Shown piece by piece: positions 16,665-24,650 of a DNA stretch of 64,000 nt. Made by a program: the position numbers and the translations under genes. The notes below the pieces were generated by a model, which worked only from the letters and a program-made list of their open reading frames with translations, was not told where the DNA came from and did no database searches. The DNA is from Streptomyces sp. Ag109_O5-10. GTDB taxonomy: Bacteria; Actinomycetota; Actinomycetes; Streptomycetales; Streptomycetaceae. The stretch spans positions 3,410,001-3,474,000 of the forward strand of contig NZ_FNTQ01000001.1 in assembly GCF_900105755.1 (NCBI RefSeq), in the 5' to 3' direction. Numbering within the stretch: the first letter of the stretch is position 1; the number at the start of each line of letters is the position of its first letter.

Positions 16665-18275
16665 GTGGAGCAACTCGTCATCCGGGACGCGGAGGTCGTC
16701 GACGGCAGCGGGGAACCCTCCTACCGCGCCGACGTGGTGATCGACGGCGGCCGGATCGTGTCGATCGTCAAGGAGGCCGCGGCCGCGGGCTGCCAGCGTC
16801 CGCGCGCGGTGCGCGAGCTGGACGCGGAGGGGCTGGTCCTCTCCCCCGGCTTCGTCGACATGCACGCCCACAGCGACCTGGCGCTGCTGCGCGACCCCGA
16901 CCACAGTGCCAAGGCCGCACAGGGGGTGACCCTGGAGGTGCTGGGCCAGGACGGCCTGTCGTACGCCCCGGTCGACGACCGCACGCTGGCGGAGGTCCGC
17001 GGTGCGATCGCCGGCTGGAACGGCCCCGGCGACGACATCGACTTCGACTGGCGGTCGGTCGGCGAGTACCTGGACCGCCTCGACCGGGGCATCGCCGTCA
17101 ACGCGGCGTACCTCGTCCCCCAGGGCACGGTCCGCGCGCTCGCCGTGGGCTGGGAGGACCGCGCGGCGACCCCGGCCGAACTGGACCACATGCGCCGGCT
17201 GGTGGCCGAGGGCATGGCCCAGGGCGCGGTCGGCCTGTCCTCCGGGCTCACCTACACCCCCGGCATGTACGCGCCGGACGCCGAACTGACCGAGCTGTGC
17301 CGGGTGGTGGCGGAGTACGGCGGCTACTACTGCCCGCACCACCGCTCGTACGGCGCGGGCGCCCTGGAGGCGTACGCGGAGATGGTGGCCCTGGCCCGGG
17401 AAGCCGGCTGCCCGCTCCACCTGGCCCACGCCACCATGAACTTCGGCGTGAACAAGGGCCGGGCCCCCGACCTGCTGGCCCTCCTCGACGAGGCCCTCGC
17501 CGCCGGCGCCGACATCACCCTCGACACCTACCCCTACACCCCCGGCAGCACGACCCTCGCGGCGATGCTGCCGAGCTGGGCGAACGAGGGCGGCCCGGCG
17601 GCGGCCCTCACCCGTCTGACGGACGACGGGACATCCGAACGCATCCGCCACCACCTGGAGACCGTCGGCTCCGACGGCTGCCACGGCGTCCCCATCGAGT
17701 GGGACACCATCGAGATCTCGGGCGTGACCGACCCCGCCCTCACGGCGTTCGTCGGCCGGACGGTCCAGGAGTCGGCGGACGCCCGCGGGGAGTCGCCCTG
17801 GACGACGGCCCGCCGCCTCCTGCTCACCGACCGCCTGGGCACCACGATCCTCCAGCACGTCGGCCACGAGGAGAACGTCCGCACGATCATGCGCCACCCG
17901 GTCCACACGGGCGGCTCCGACGGCATCCTCCAGGGCACGAAGCCCCACCCCCGCGCCTACGGCACGTTTCCGCACTACCTCGGCCACTACGTGCGGGAGC
18001 TGGGCGTCCTCTCCCTGGAGGAGTGCGTCGCCCACCTCACCGCCCGCCCCGCGGCCCGGCTGCGCCTGCCGGACCGCGGACTCGTACGCGAGGGCTACCG
18101 GGCCGACCTCGTCCTCTTCGACCCGCGAACGGTGGCGGCGGGCTCGACGTTCGCGGCCCCGCGCCGCCTCCCGACCGGCATCCCGCACGTGCTGATCGAC
18201 GGCCGTTTCGTGATCGAGGACGGTCGCCGCACGGACGCACTGGCGGGCCGAGCAATCCGGCGCACCCCGCTGTAG
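16665..18275 (+). CDS. N-acyl-D-amino-acid deacylase / D-aminoacylase family amidohydrolase
   Basis: The 536-aa protein has the amidohydrolase metal site DMHAHSD (His67, His69), HHRSYG, a LHLAHA segment and DTYPYTPGSTTL. It also has the family-specific SDG...HPRAYGTFPHYLG block. Members deacylate N-acyl-D-amino acids. One branch removes acetate from N-acetylglucosaminate. GTG at 16665-16667 follows GGAGG directly after the deaminase stop, so the two are one operon. The stop is immediately followed by a dispersed repeat containing a strong hairpin. The specific substrate is inferred from gene neighbours. Confidence 0.9.
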   Translation: MEQLVIRDAEVVDGSGEPSYRADVVIDGGRIVSIVKEAAAAGCQRPRAVRELDAEGLVLSPGFVDMHAHSDLALLRDPDHSAKAAQGVTLEVLGQDGLSYAPVDDRTLAEVRGAIAGWNGPGDDIDFDWRSVGEYLDRLDRGIAVNAAYLVPQGTVRALAVGWEDRAATPAELDHMRRLVAEGMAQGAVGLSSGLTYTPGMYAPDAELTELCRVVAEYGGYYCPHHRSYGAGALEAYAEMVALAREAGCPLHLAHATMNFGVNKGRAPDLLALLDEALAAGADITLDTYPYTPGSTTLAAMLPSWANEGGPAAALTRLTDDGTSERIRHHLETVGSDGCHGVPIEWDTIEISGVTDPALTAFVGRTVQESADARGESPWTTARRLLLTDRLGTTILQHVGHEENVRTIMRHPVHTGGSDGILQGTKPHPRAYGTFPHYLGHYVRELGVLSLEECVAHLTARPAARLRLPDRGLVREGYRADLVLFDPRTVAAGSTFAAPRRLPTGIPHVLIDGRFVIEDGRRTDALAGRAIRRTPL

Positions 18276-18365
18276 CGCCCCTTCAGGGGCGGTGGGGGTG
18301 CCCCCGGCCGAAGGCCGGGGGAGGAACTGCGCGACCAGCCCCCACCCGCCCGCACCCCAAAGCGG
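18275..18365. repeat. Composite dispersed repeat / bidirectional hairpin
   Basis: GCGCCCCTTCAGGGGC leads into CCCCCGGCC-GAA-GGCCGGGGG (18301-18321) and then GAGGAACTGCGCGACCAGCCCC. The same order, inverted, occurs at 53764-53840. The central perfect 9-bp hairpin lies between convergent genes (stops at 18275 and 18382) and probably terminates both. Confidence 0.75.
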
Positions 18366-18381
18366 CGCCCCCGGCGGAGCA

Positions 18382-19215
18382 CTACGGCTTGGGCAGGGTG
18401 CAACCACTCGCACTCAGGTTCAGCACGTTCCCCGTCGTGAAGCACGCCGGAATGATGTACGTCTCCTCGGCGTAGTTGATCCCCTGCCGAACCGTCACGT
18501 TCCCGTTCGCGTCCACCTCGCACGGGTTGTCGACGGTGCACCGCTCCCCGTCCTCGTTGCCCGTGTTGTTGACGGCGACGACCTGGCCCGTGGTGGTGTC
18601 GATCACCGGCGACCCCGACGTGCCGCCGATCGTGTTGCAGGCGGAGGTGTAGCGGACCGAGTCCTTCCAGGTCCAGTCGCCCTCCTTCAGCCGGTACACG
18701 AACCCGTCGATGGTGCAGCTGTAGATCGTCTTCCAGTAGCCGGAGACGACCTTGATGGCGGTGCCGGCGACGGGGTGACCGGCGCTGACGGTGAGCGGGC
18801 TGATGCCGTAGGAGTTCTTGATCGCCGCGTACGTCGTGGTGGTGCGGTAGATCGTGATGTCGGTGTCGGTCATCGTCGAGTAGACGACCTGGTTGGCGCG
18901 GAGCGTGGCGACCTTGCTGCCGGAGGAGTTGAGCAGCCCGAAGGTGCGGCTGGAGGACTGGCCGGTGATGACCTCGCCGGGCTCCGGGAAGCCGGTCTCC
19001 AGGCAGTGGCCGTTGGTGAGGACCAGCGCCGGGTCGCTGTCCGCGGAGTTCGGGAAGCGGATGACCGAGCCGGAGCAGTTGCTGAGCGAGACGGTGCCCG
19101 CGAAGTTGACGGTCACCGCGGCGGCCTTCGCCGGCTGCGGCACGGCGACCGCCGGAGCCGCGCCGATCCCGGTGATGGCCAGGGAGGCGAGCGCGGCGAC
19201 GAGAGGCTTGTTCAT
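18382..19215 (-). CDS. Secreted trypsin-like serine protease (S1/V8-like)
   Basis: The 277-aa protein has a signal peptide (about residues 1-24). The triad is visible as His70 (LTNGHC), Asp119 (TDTDITIY) and Ser200 (GGTSGSPV). GTSGSP resembles the glutamyl-endopeptidase/V8 type more than classic GDSGGP trypsins. Several cysteines (residues 47, 71, 167, 193 and others) should form disulfides outside the cell. ATG at 19213-19215 is preceded by GAGGGGA; the longer upstream reading lacks a signal peptide at its start. The role is extracellular proteolysis; the natural substrate is unknown. Confidence 0.9.
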   Translation of the reverse strand: MNKPLVAALASLAITGIGAAPAVAVPQPAKAAAVTVNFAGTVSLSNCSGSVIRFPNSADSDPALVLTNGHCLETGFPEPGEVITGQSSSRTFGLLNSSGSKVATLRANQVVYSTMTDTDITIYRTTTTYAAIKNSYGISPLTVSAGHPVAGTAIKVVSGYWKTIYSCTIDGFVYRLKEGDWTWKDSVRYTSACNTIGGTSGSPVIDTTTGQVVAVNNTGNEDGERCTVDNPCEVDANGNVTVRQGINYAEETYIIPACFTTGNVLNLSASGCTLPKP

Positions 19216-19239
19216 GTGGGGGTCCCCTCTATACGACGA

Positions 19240-19264
19240 GGTGACCGGAGATCTTCCGGCCACC
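19240..19264. promoter_or_regulatory. Imperfect 25-bp dyad upstream of the protease gene
   Basis: GGTGaCCGGAgATCTtCCGGcCACC is a near-perfect inverted repeat about 25 bp before the protease ATG. It could be an operator or an mRNA 5' hairpin. The region from 19265 to 19422 shows no gene. Confidence 0.4.
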
Positions 19265-19422
19265 CGCTTTTTTGTCATGCACATTCTCACCATTCGGACA
19301 CACGTGGGCAAGGAGTCGTTTCCGGTCGGCTTGTTGGCGCGATCCCTCGCCGCGGTTGGGACTTTCCGGGACGAACGACGACGAACGGATGCCGATGTCC
19401 CCCCAAGGACTTCCGCAGTCCC

Positions 19423-20061
19423 TCAATGGGATCTGCCGCCACCACCCCTCCCGTGCCCCCAGCCGTGCCGGCCGTCCGTGGGACTCGCCGTCGGCGACGT
19501 GGTGGCGGCCGACGGTGACGGTGACGCGCCCGTTCCGCGGGTCACGGTGGCGTCCGGCGAGGCGTGGGGCGCGGCGCCCGCCGACGCGGTGGACCGCACC
19601 GACGGCGGCACGGTGGCCGAGGCCGCGGCCGGTGCGGCCGACGCCGACGAGGAGGGGACGGCGGTGTGCGCGCTCTGCCCGGGTGCCGCCACGGCCGACG
19701 ACTCGCCGGACGTGCGCTTCGTACGGCCGGGTCCGCCCGGCGTCCCGTCGGCCGGCGACGAGGAGGAAGAGGAGAGGCCGACGACGAGCGCGAGCACGGA
19801 CGCGGCTCCCACCGCTCCCGCCGCGGCCACCACGTACCTGCCGCGCCGGCCACCCGCCCCGCGCGCCTTCCGCCGCCGCTCCGCACGGCCCGGTCCCGGC
19901 GCGACGGGCGCGATCCTCGGCAGCTCGCGCGTCTCGTCGTATGCGTTGAGCCAGCCGTGCGCGGCCGCCGGGTCCCGGTACTCCTCATAGGAGGGGGCCG
20001 GTTCGCCCTCGGGTCGGTAGACGCGGGGTGCCCCGGGCTGGTCCTCGGCGGGTCTCGGCAT
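19423..20061 (-). CDS. Single-pass membrane protein with Ser/Ala/Pro/Thr-rich extracellular tail
   Basis: The 212-aa protein has a charged cytoplasmic N-terminus (about residues 1-75, containing YEEYRDPAAAHGWLNAYDETRELPRI). One membrane segment follows (about 76-96), then a low-complexity external part rich in Ser, Ala, Pro and Thr, ending in a Gly/His/Arg tail. No enzymatic motif is visible. The conserved-looking part is the N-terminal ~50 residues. It is divergent from the aminotransferase gene. The function is unknown. Confidence 0.65.
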   Translation of the reverse strand: MPRPAEDQPGAPRVYRPEGEPAPSYEEYRDPAAAHGWLNAYDETRELPRIAPVAPGPGRAERRRKARGAGGRRGRYVVAAAGAVGAASVLALVVGLSSSSSSPADGTPGGPGRTKRTSGESSAVAAPGQSAHTAVPSSSASAAPAAASATVPPSVRSTASAGAAPHASPDATVTRGTGASPSPSAATTSPTASPTDGRHGWGHGRGGGGRSH

Positions 20062-20220
20062 GGACGCGGATTGTAGGGAGTTGAGAGGCCTTTGAGACAG
20101 CTACCGGCGATAACAGGCCAAATCGCCGGACCGCTCCCCACTCCCGCCTGTCCCCCACACGTGTCTCACGTGGCGGAAACCACGGACCGGTGGGCGTTAC
20201 CGCCCCGTAAGCTCAACGGC

Positions 20221-21432
20221 ATGCAGGTGATCCAGTCGACCAAGCTCGCCAACGTCTGTTACGAGATCCGGGGTCCGGTTCTCGAGGAGGCGATGCGGCT
20301 CGAGGCGGCGGGGCACCGCATCCTCAAGCTCAACACCGGCAACCCGGCCGCCTTCGGCTTCGAGTGCCCGCCGGAGATCCTGGAGGACATCCTCCGCAAC
20401 GTCTCCTCGGCACACGGCTACGGCGACGCGAAGGGCCTGCTGGCCGCCCGGCGCGCGGTCGTCATGCACAACCAGACCATAGGCATCGAGACCGACGTCG
20501 AGCACGTCTTCATCGGCAACGGCGTCTCCGAGCTGATCGTGATGGCGATGCAGGGGCTCCTGGACGACGGGGACGAGGTCCTCGTACCCGCCCCGGACTA
20601 CCCGCTGTGGACCGCGGCCGTCTCCCTGAGCGGCGGTACGGCCGTGCACTACCGCTGCGACGAGCAGTCGGACTGGATGCCCGACCTCGCCGACGTCGAG
20701 CGCAAGGTCACCGACCGCACCAAGGCGATCGTCATCATCAACCCGAACAACCCGACGGGTGCGGTGTACGACGAGGCGATGCTGCGCGGGCTGACCGACA
20801 TCGCCCGCCGCCACAACCTCCTCGTCTGCTCGGACGAGATCTACGACAAGATCCTCTACGACGGCGCCACGCACACGCCGACCGCCGCCGTCGCCCCGGA
20901 TCTCCTCACGCTCACCTTCAACGGCATGTCCAAGGCGTACCGGGTGGCCGGATACCGGGTCGGCTGGATGTCCGTCTCCGGGCCCCGGGCGCACGCCGAC
21001 TCCTACATCGAGGGCCTGACGATCCTCGCGAACATGCGGCTGTGCGCGAACATGCCCGGTCAGCACGGAGTCGTGGCCGCGCTCAGCGGACGCCAGACGA
21101 TCAACGACCTCGTCCTGCCGGGCGGCCGGCTGAAGGAGCAGGTGGACGTCGCCTACGACCTGCTCACCCAGATCCCGGGCGTGAGCTGTGTCCGCCCCAA
21201 GGGCGCGCTGTACCTCTTCCCGCGCCTCGACCCCCAGGTCTTCAAGATCAAGGACGACCGCCAGATGGTCCTCGACCTGCTGCGGCAGGAGAAGATCATG
21301 GTCGTCCAGGGCACCGGCTTCAACTGGCCGGAGCCGGACCACTTCCGGGTGGTGACCCTGCCGACGGTCGGGGACCTGCGGGACGCGATCACCCGGATCG
21401 GGCGGTTCCTGGACGGCTACGGCCAGCCGTGA
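20221..21432 (+). CDS. PLP-dependent class I/II aminotransferase (AlaA-like)
   Basis: This 403-aa fold-type I aminotransferase has the PLP lysine Lys238 in FNGMSKAYRVAGYRVGW, the NPNNPTGAVY motif and the SDEIYDKI segment. The N-terminus (QSTKLANVCYEIRGPVLEEA) and length match glutamate-pyruvate (alanine) aminotransferases such as AlaA. It probably interconverts alanine and pyruvate with glutamate/2-oxoglutarate in the cytoplasm. ATG at 20221 was chosen over an upstream in-frame start because homology begins at MQVIQSTKLA. Confidence 0.88.
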   Translation: MQVIQSTKLANVCYEIRGPVLEEAMRLEAAGHRILKLNTGNPAAFGFECPPEILEDILRNVSSAHGYGDAKGLLAARRAVVMHNQTIGIETDVEHVFIGNGVSELIVMAMQGLLDDGDEVLVPAPDYPLWTAAVSLSGGTAVHYRCDEQSDWMPDLADVERKVTDRTKAIVIINPNNPTGAVYDEAMLRGLTDIARRHNLLVCSDEIYDKILYDGATHTPTAAVAPDLLTLTFNGMSKAYRVAGYRVGWMSVSGPRAHADSYIEGLTILANMRLCANMPGQHGVVAALSGRQTINDLVLPGGRLKEQVDVAYDLLTQIPGVSCVRPKGALYLFPRLDPQVFKIKDDRQMVLDLLRQEKIMVVQGTGFNWPEPDHFRVVTLPTVGDLRDAITRIGRFLDGYGQP

Positions 21433-21469
21433 GCGGTCACCGGCCCACCGTCCGTGAACCGGGTCAACT

Positions 21470-21490
21470 TTAGACGGAATCTAAGCTAGG
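21470..21490 (+). promoter_or_regulatory. Candidate promoter/operator before the 135-aa gene
   Basis: TTAGA-CGGAA-TCTAA (21470-21484) is a perfect 5+5+5 dyad that merges into TAAGCT and TAGGAT, plausible -10 elements. The downstream ATG (21526) lies about 35 nt further on, after AGGAGG. Confidence 0.45.
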
Positions 21491-21525
21491 ATGGCTTCCT
21501 GTCAGAGCACAGGAGGCCATCTCCC

Positions 21526-21933
21526 ATGTACGAACCGATCCGCACCAAGTCGGTCCACAGCACGATGGCCGGCCCCCCTTCCGACTTCCCCCACCGGACG
21601 CGCGAGGAGGAGCTGGACATCCAGCTCGCGGGACACCTCGCCGCGCTGCTCGCCGTCACCGACGAACTGCGCGCGCTCACGCCGTCCGGCGACCTCGACG
21701 CCGCCGCGACCCGGCTGGCCGAGCAGGTCGCCCGGCTACGGGGCGGACGTACGCCGGTCCGCGCGTCGCTGACGGCGGTCCAGGAGCCGGCCGCGCTCCA
21801 CGAGCGTGCGCACGCGCTCGCCGGCCGCGCCCTGGTGGTCGCGGCGTCCCGCGCGGACACCGCGGCGGCGATCCTCGCGGCGGAGCGCATGGACGCCCAC
21901 ACGACCGCCACGGAACTCACCTCGGCCGGCTGA
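21526..21933 (+). CDS. Small hypothetical helical protein
   Basis: The 135-aa protein is almost entirely helical, with Ala/Leu/Arg-rich heptad-like stretches (about residues 24-80 and 88-125) and no membrane segment. The ribosome site AGGAGG before ATG 21526 is strong. An IR-containing promoter upstream suggests specific regulation. No family is recognised with confidence; it could be a small regulatory or stress protein. Confidence 0.7.
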   Translation: MYEPIRTKSVHSTMAGPPSDFPHRTREEELDIQLAGHLAALLAVTDELRALTPSGDLDAAATRLAEQVARLRGGRTPVRASLTAVQEPAALHERAHALAGRALVVAASRADTAAAILAAERMDAHTTATELTSAG

Positions 21934-22338
21934 CCCACCCCCCGCACGGCCCCGGTCCGCGCGCTCCCGCAGCGACGCGCGGACCGGGTTGCCACAACCG
22001 CTGACGGCGTTGCCGGACCGCGGCTGGGCCGACGAGTTGCCGGCCCAGGACCCGGAGGGCGTCCATGTGCTGTCGCGGACGGTACGGCAGGACGTCCCGG
22101 AGGCGGTCGACAGCTTCTCGTACGGACCCAATGGTGGGCGCGTCCGACGCCCGGGCAGGGACCGCCGGAGCGGCATCTGGAGCGCCGGCCGGCCCTCCTG
22201 AAGGAGGCCGGGCAGTTGGCGGCCGGGCTGGGGAACACCGAGGCCAGTCGCCAGGAGACGCACACGCGGTACCCGGAGGACCGGAACAACCGAACCGGCC
22301 CCCCGCGTGCGCGCGAGGGGCCGGGCCGGAGCGGGTGC
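21934..22338. other. Non-coding stretch, possible gene remnant
   Basis: No gene is convincing in these 405 bases. Plus-strand frames give two short protein-like patches (VHVLSRTVRQDVPEAVDS near 22060-22115; RRPALLKEAGQLAAGLG near 22180-22230) in different frames. This looks like a decayed gene, but the parent family was not recognised. Confidence 0.35.
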
Positions 22339-24375
22339 TCAGGGGCAGCTGATGCGGCTGTCCCCCGGGTCGGTGGTGCAGGTGTCGAAGCCGAGGCCGC
22401 CGTTGGCCGTGTCGTTGCCCGACACACCGTCGGTGGTGATCACCCGGTCGTTGCCGGCGGACCCGTTCACCGTGTCGTTGCCCGGGCCGCCGTACAGCGT
22501 GTCGTTGCCGGGGCCGCCGTCGACGGTGTCGTTGCCGTAGTCGCCGTAGACGGTGTCGGTGCCGCCGTTCCCGTTGAGGGTGTCGTTGCCGCCCAGGCCG
22601 CAGATCACGTCGTTGCCGATCGTGCCGTTGAGGGCGTCGGCCCCGCTGGTGCCGATGATCGTGCAGCCCCGGGAGTTGTTGACGGTGCCGGTCGCGGTGG
22701 CGGTGTTGTTGCCCGTCGCCGGATCGGTCTGGGTGGCCGTGACCGTGGCCGTGTTCCTGAGCGTGCCGGTGGCGCGGGGTTCGGCGACGACCGTGACCGT
22801 GGCGCTCGCGCCCGGGGCGAGGGTGCCGAGGGCGCAGGTGGCGCCGGTCGCGGTGGTGGTGCAGCCGCCCTGGGAGGGCGTGGCCGAGACCGGGGTCGCG
22901 CCCGCTCCGGAAAGGGTGTCGGTCAGCGTGACGCCGGTGGCGGCCGCGGTCGAGGCGGTCGCGTTGGTCACGCGGACCGTGTACGTGGCCCGGTCGCCGA
23001 TGGTGACGGTGGACGGGCCCGTCTTGGTGACGGAGAGGTCCGCGCTGGGCGGCGGGGGTGTGCTGCCTCCGCCGCCCAGGTAGCGGGCGAGCGCGAAGTC
23101 GTTGTCCGGTCCGCCCTGCCCGGCGGCGACGATCCGGCCGTCGGACTGGATGGCCACGCCGTGGGCGGCGTCGCTGCCGCCGAAGCTCGTGACCACCCGG
23201 CCGCCGCTGCCGAAGCCGCTGTCCAGGCCGCCGTCGGTGTTGTAGCGCAGCACGTTGAAGCCGCCCGGGCCGCTGCCGGAGACGACGATCCGCCCGTCGC
23301 TCTGCAGCTTCATGTCCTCGGCGCCACCGCCGGGGGTGACGACCAGGCCGTTGCCGTCGAAGCTCGGGTCCAGCGTGCCGTTGGTGTTGTAGCGGGCCAG
23401 TGCGGTCCGGCCGCCGCTCGAACCGGCCGCGACGATCCTGCCGTCGGGCTGGACCGCGAGCGCCTCCGCGGAGTCGTAGTCACCGAAGTCGGTGCGCTGG
23501 ATGCCGCGGGTGCCGAACCCGGTGTCGAGGCTGCCGTCGGTGTTGTAGCGGACGAGCACGAAGTCGAAGCGGGTCGTCCCGACCTCGCCCGCGACCACGA
23601 TCTTGCCGTCGGGCTGTACGGCCAGGGCCCGCAGGTCGCCGCCCTCCTGGAGGGACCCGCCCAGAGCGGTGGTCACCTTGCCGTCGCCGCCGAAGGTGGG
23701 GTCCAGGGAGCCGTCGGCGTTGTAGCGGGCCACCGCGGCCTGGCCGCCCACATAGCCCGCGGCGACGATCTTGCCGCCGGGCAGCGCCACCACGTCCGTG
23801 GCCTCCTCGGGGACGCCGAAGTCGGTGAAGACCCGGCCGTCTCCGTTGCCGAAACTCGTGTCCAGCGAGCCGTCGCTCGCCTTGTACCGGACCAGCGTGA
23901 ACCAGCAGCAGTTCTCGGGGCCTCGCCAGCTGCTGCCCGCCACCACGATGTTGCCGTCGTCGGGCTGCAGGGCCACGGCGTGCGCCTCGCTCAACTGGAG
24001 GCCCTCGTTCGACGGCAGGTTGTTGACGGCGGTGGTCACCCTGCCGTCGCCGCCGAAGGTGGGGTCCAGGGTGCCGTCGGCGTTGTGCCGGGTCAGCGCG
24101 AAGTCACTCTCGGCGCCGGAGCTGTCGAAGGAGGTGCCGACGGAGACGATCCTGCCGTCGGACTGCACCGCCACGTCGGCGGCGGAGTCGTTGCCGCCGA
24201 AGTCGGTGAGGACCGTGCCGTCGCCGGCGAAGGCGGGGTCCAGGTCGCCGGGGGCGGCGACCGCGGTGCCGGGCAGGGCCAGGACGAGCGCCAGGAGGGT
24301 GGCCGCCACGGTTCCGGCTCGGACCGTGAGTGATCGAACACGAGGTGTGAACGATCGAACGTGAGGTGTGAGCAT
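22339..24375 (-). CDS. Secreted delta-60 repeat protein with DUF11-like domain and RTX-type calcium repeats
   Basis: The 678-aa protein begins with a signal peptide (about residues 1-37, ending AVAA). About seven delta-60 repeats follow (to about residue 430; each has a pattern like GDGRVTT-F--LAVQPDGKIVAAG--RYN-DGSLD-FG) and probably form a beta-propeller. A DUF11/CARDB-like Ig domain (about 440-560) comes next. C-terminal GGNDTLNG/YGNDTVDGG nonapeptide repeats of the hemolysin-type calcium-binding class end in a Cys pair. ATG at 24373-24375 was chosen; the first 60 nt contain a tandem repeat coding VRSFTP/VRSLTV. It is probably an extracellular or surface protein of unknown binding function. 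Confidence 0.85.
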   Translation of the reverse strand: MLTPHVRSFTPRVRSLTVRAGTVAATLLALVLALPGTAVAAPGDLDPAFAGDGTVLTDFGGNDSAADVAVQSDGRIVSVGTSFDSSGAESDFALTRHNADGTLDPTFGGDGRVTTAVNNLPSNEGLQLSEAHAVALQPDDGNIVVAGSSWRGPENCCWFTLVRYKASDGSLDTSFGNGDGRVFTDFGVPEEATDVVALPGGKIVAAGYVGGQAAVARYNADGSLDPTFGGDGKVTTALGGSLQEGGDLRALAVQPDGKIVVAGEVGTTRFDFVLVRYNTDGSLDTGFGTRGIQRTDFGDYDSAEALAVQPDGRIVAAGSSGGRTALARYNTNGTLDPSFDGNGLVVTPGGGAEDMKLQSDGRIVVSGSGPGGFNVLRYNTDGGLDSGFGSGGRVVTSFGGSDAAHGVAIQSDGRIVAAGQGGPDNDFALARYLGGGGSTPPPPSADLSVTKTGPSTVTIGDRATYTVRVTNATASTAAATGVTLTDTLSGAGATPVSATPSQGGCTTTATGATCALGTLAPGASATVTVVAEPRATGTLRNTATVTATQTDPATGNNTATATGTVNNSRGCTIIGTSGADALNGTIGNDVICGLGGNDTLNGNGGTDTVYGDYGNDTVDGGPGNDTLYGGPGNDTVNGSAGNDRVITTDGVSGNDTANGGLGFDTCTTDPGDSRISCP

Positions 24376-24481
24376 GGGCGACAGCGTTCCGACGCGGGCC
24401 CACAAGTCGGCTCGCCACGAGCCGTGTTGCGCTCACCGGCCGCAGGGAATCCACCCGCGCGGGTGAGGCCCGCACAGGCGA

Positions 24482-24538
24482 GGGCCTGTCGCCGCCGGGC
24501 TCCCGTCGGGGCGGACGGGAGCAGGTGGCGACAGGCCC
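24482..24538. terminator. Nested strong hairpin between pckG and the delta-60 gene
   Basis: An outer 12-bp stem (24482-24493 with 24527-24538) encloses an inner 8-bp stem CTCCCGTC/GACGGGAG. Both flanking genes run on the minus strand. The structure lies about 110 bp before the delta-60 ATG and 110 bp after the pckG stop, so it probably terminates pckG transcription. Confidence 0.6.
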
Positions 24539-24580
24539 GGGAGCCGTGCACGCCGTTGTGCGCGGCCTCGCCGTTTCACA

Positions 24581-24632
24581 CCGCGGCCGGTCGTGACGAT
24601 CGCTGGTCAGGGCACATCCAAACCGGCCGCGG
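24581..24632. repeat. 11-bp inverted repeat downstream of pckG
   Basis: CCGCGGCCGGT (24581-24591) is matched by ACCGGCCGCGG (24622-24632) across 30 nt, about 20 nt after the pckG stop on the minus strand. It may form part of the pckG 3' end together with the hairpin at 24482-24538. Confidence 0.5.
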
Positions 24633-24650
24633 AGTCTTTCGGAGGGGGAG

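Noticed and set aside
18382..19311. Longer start for the secreted protease at 19311
   Set aside because: The extension has no ribosome site and would bury the signal peptide. ATG 19215 has GAGGGGA upstream.
22065..22352. Small plus-strand gene between 22.0 and 22.35 kb
   Set aside because: Protein-like patches fall in two different frames and no start site is convincing.
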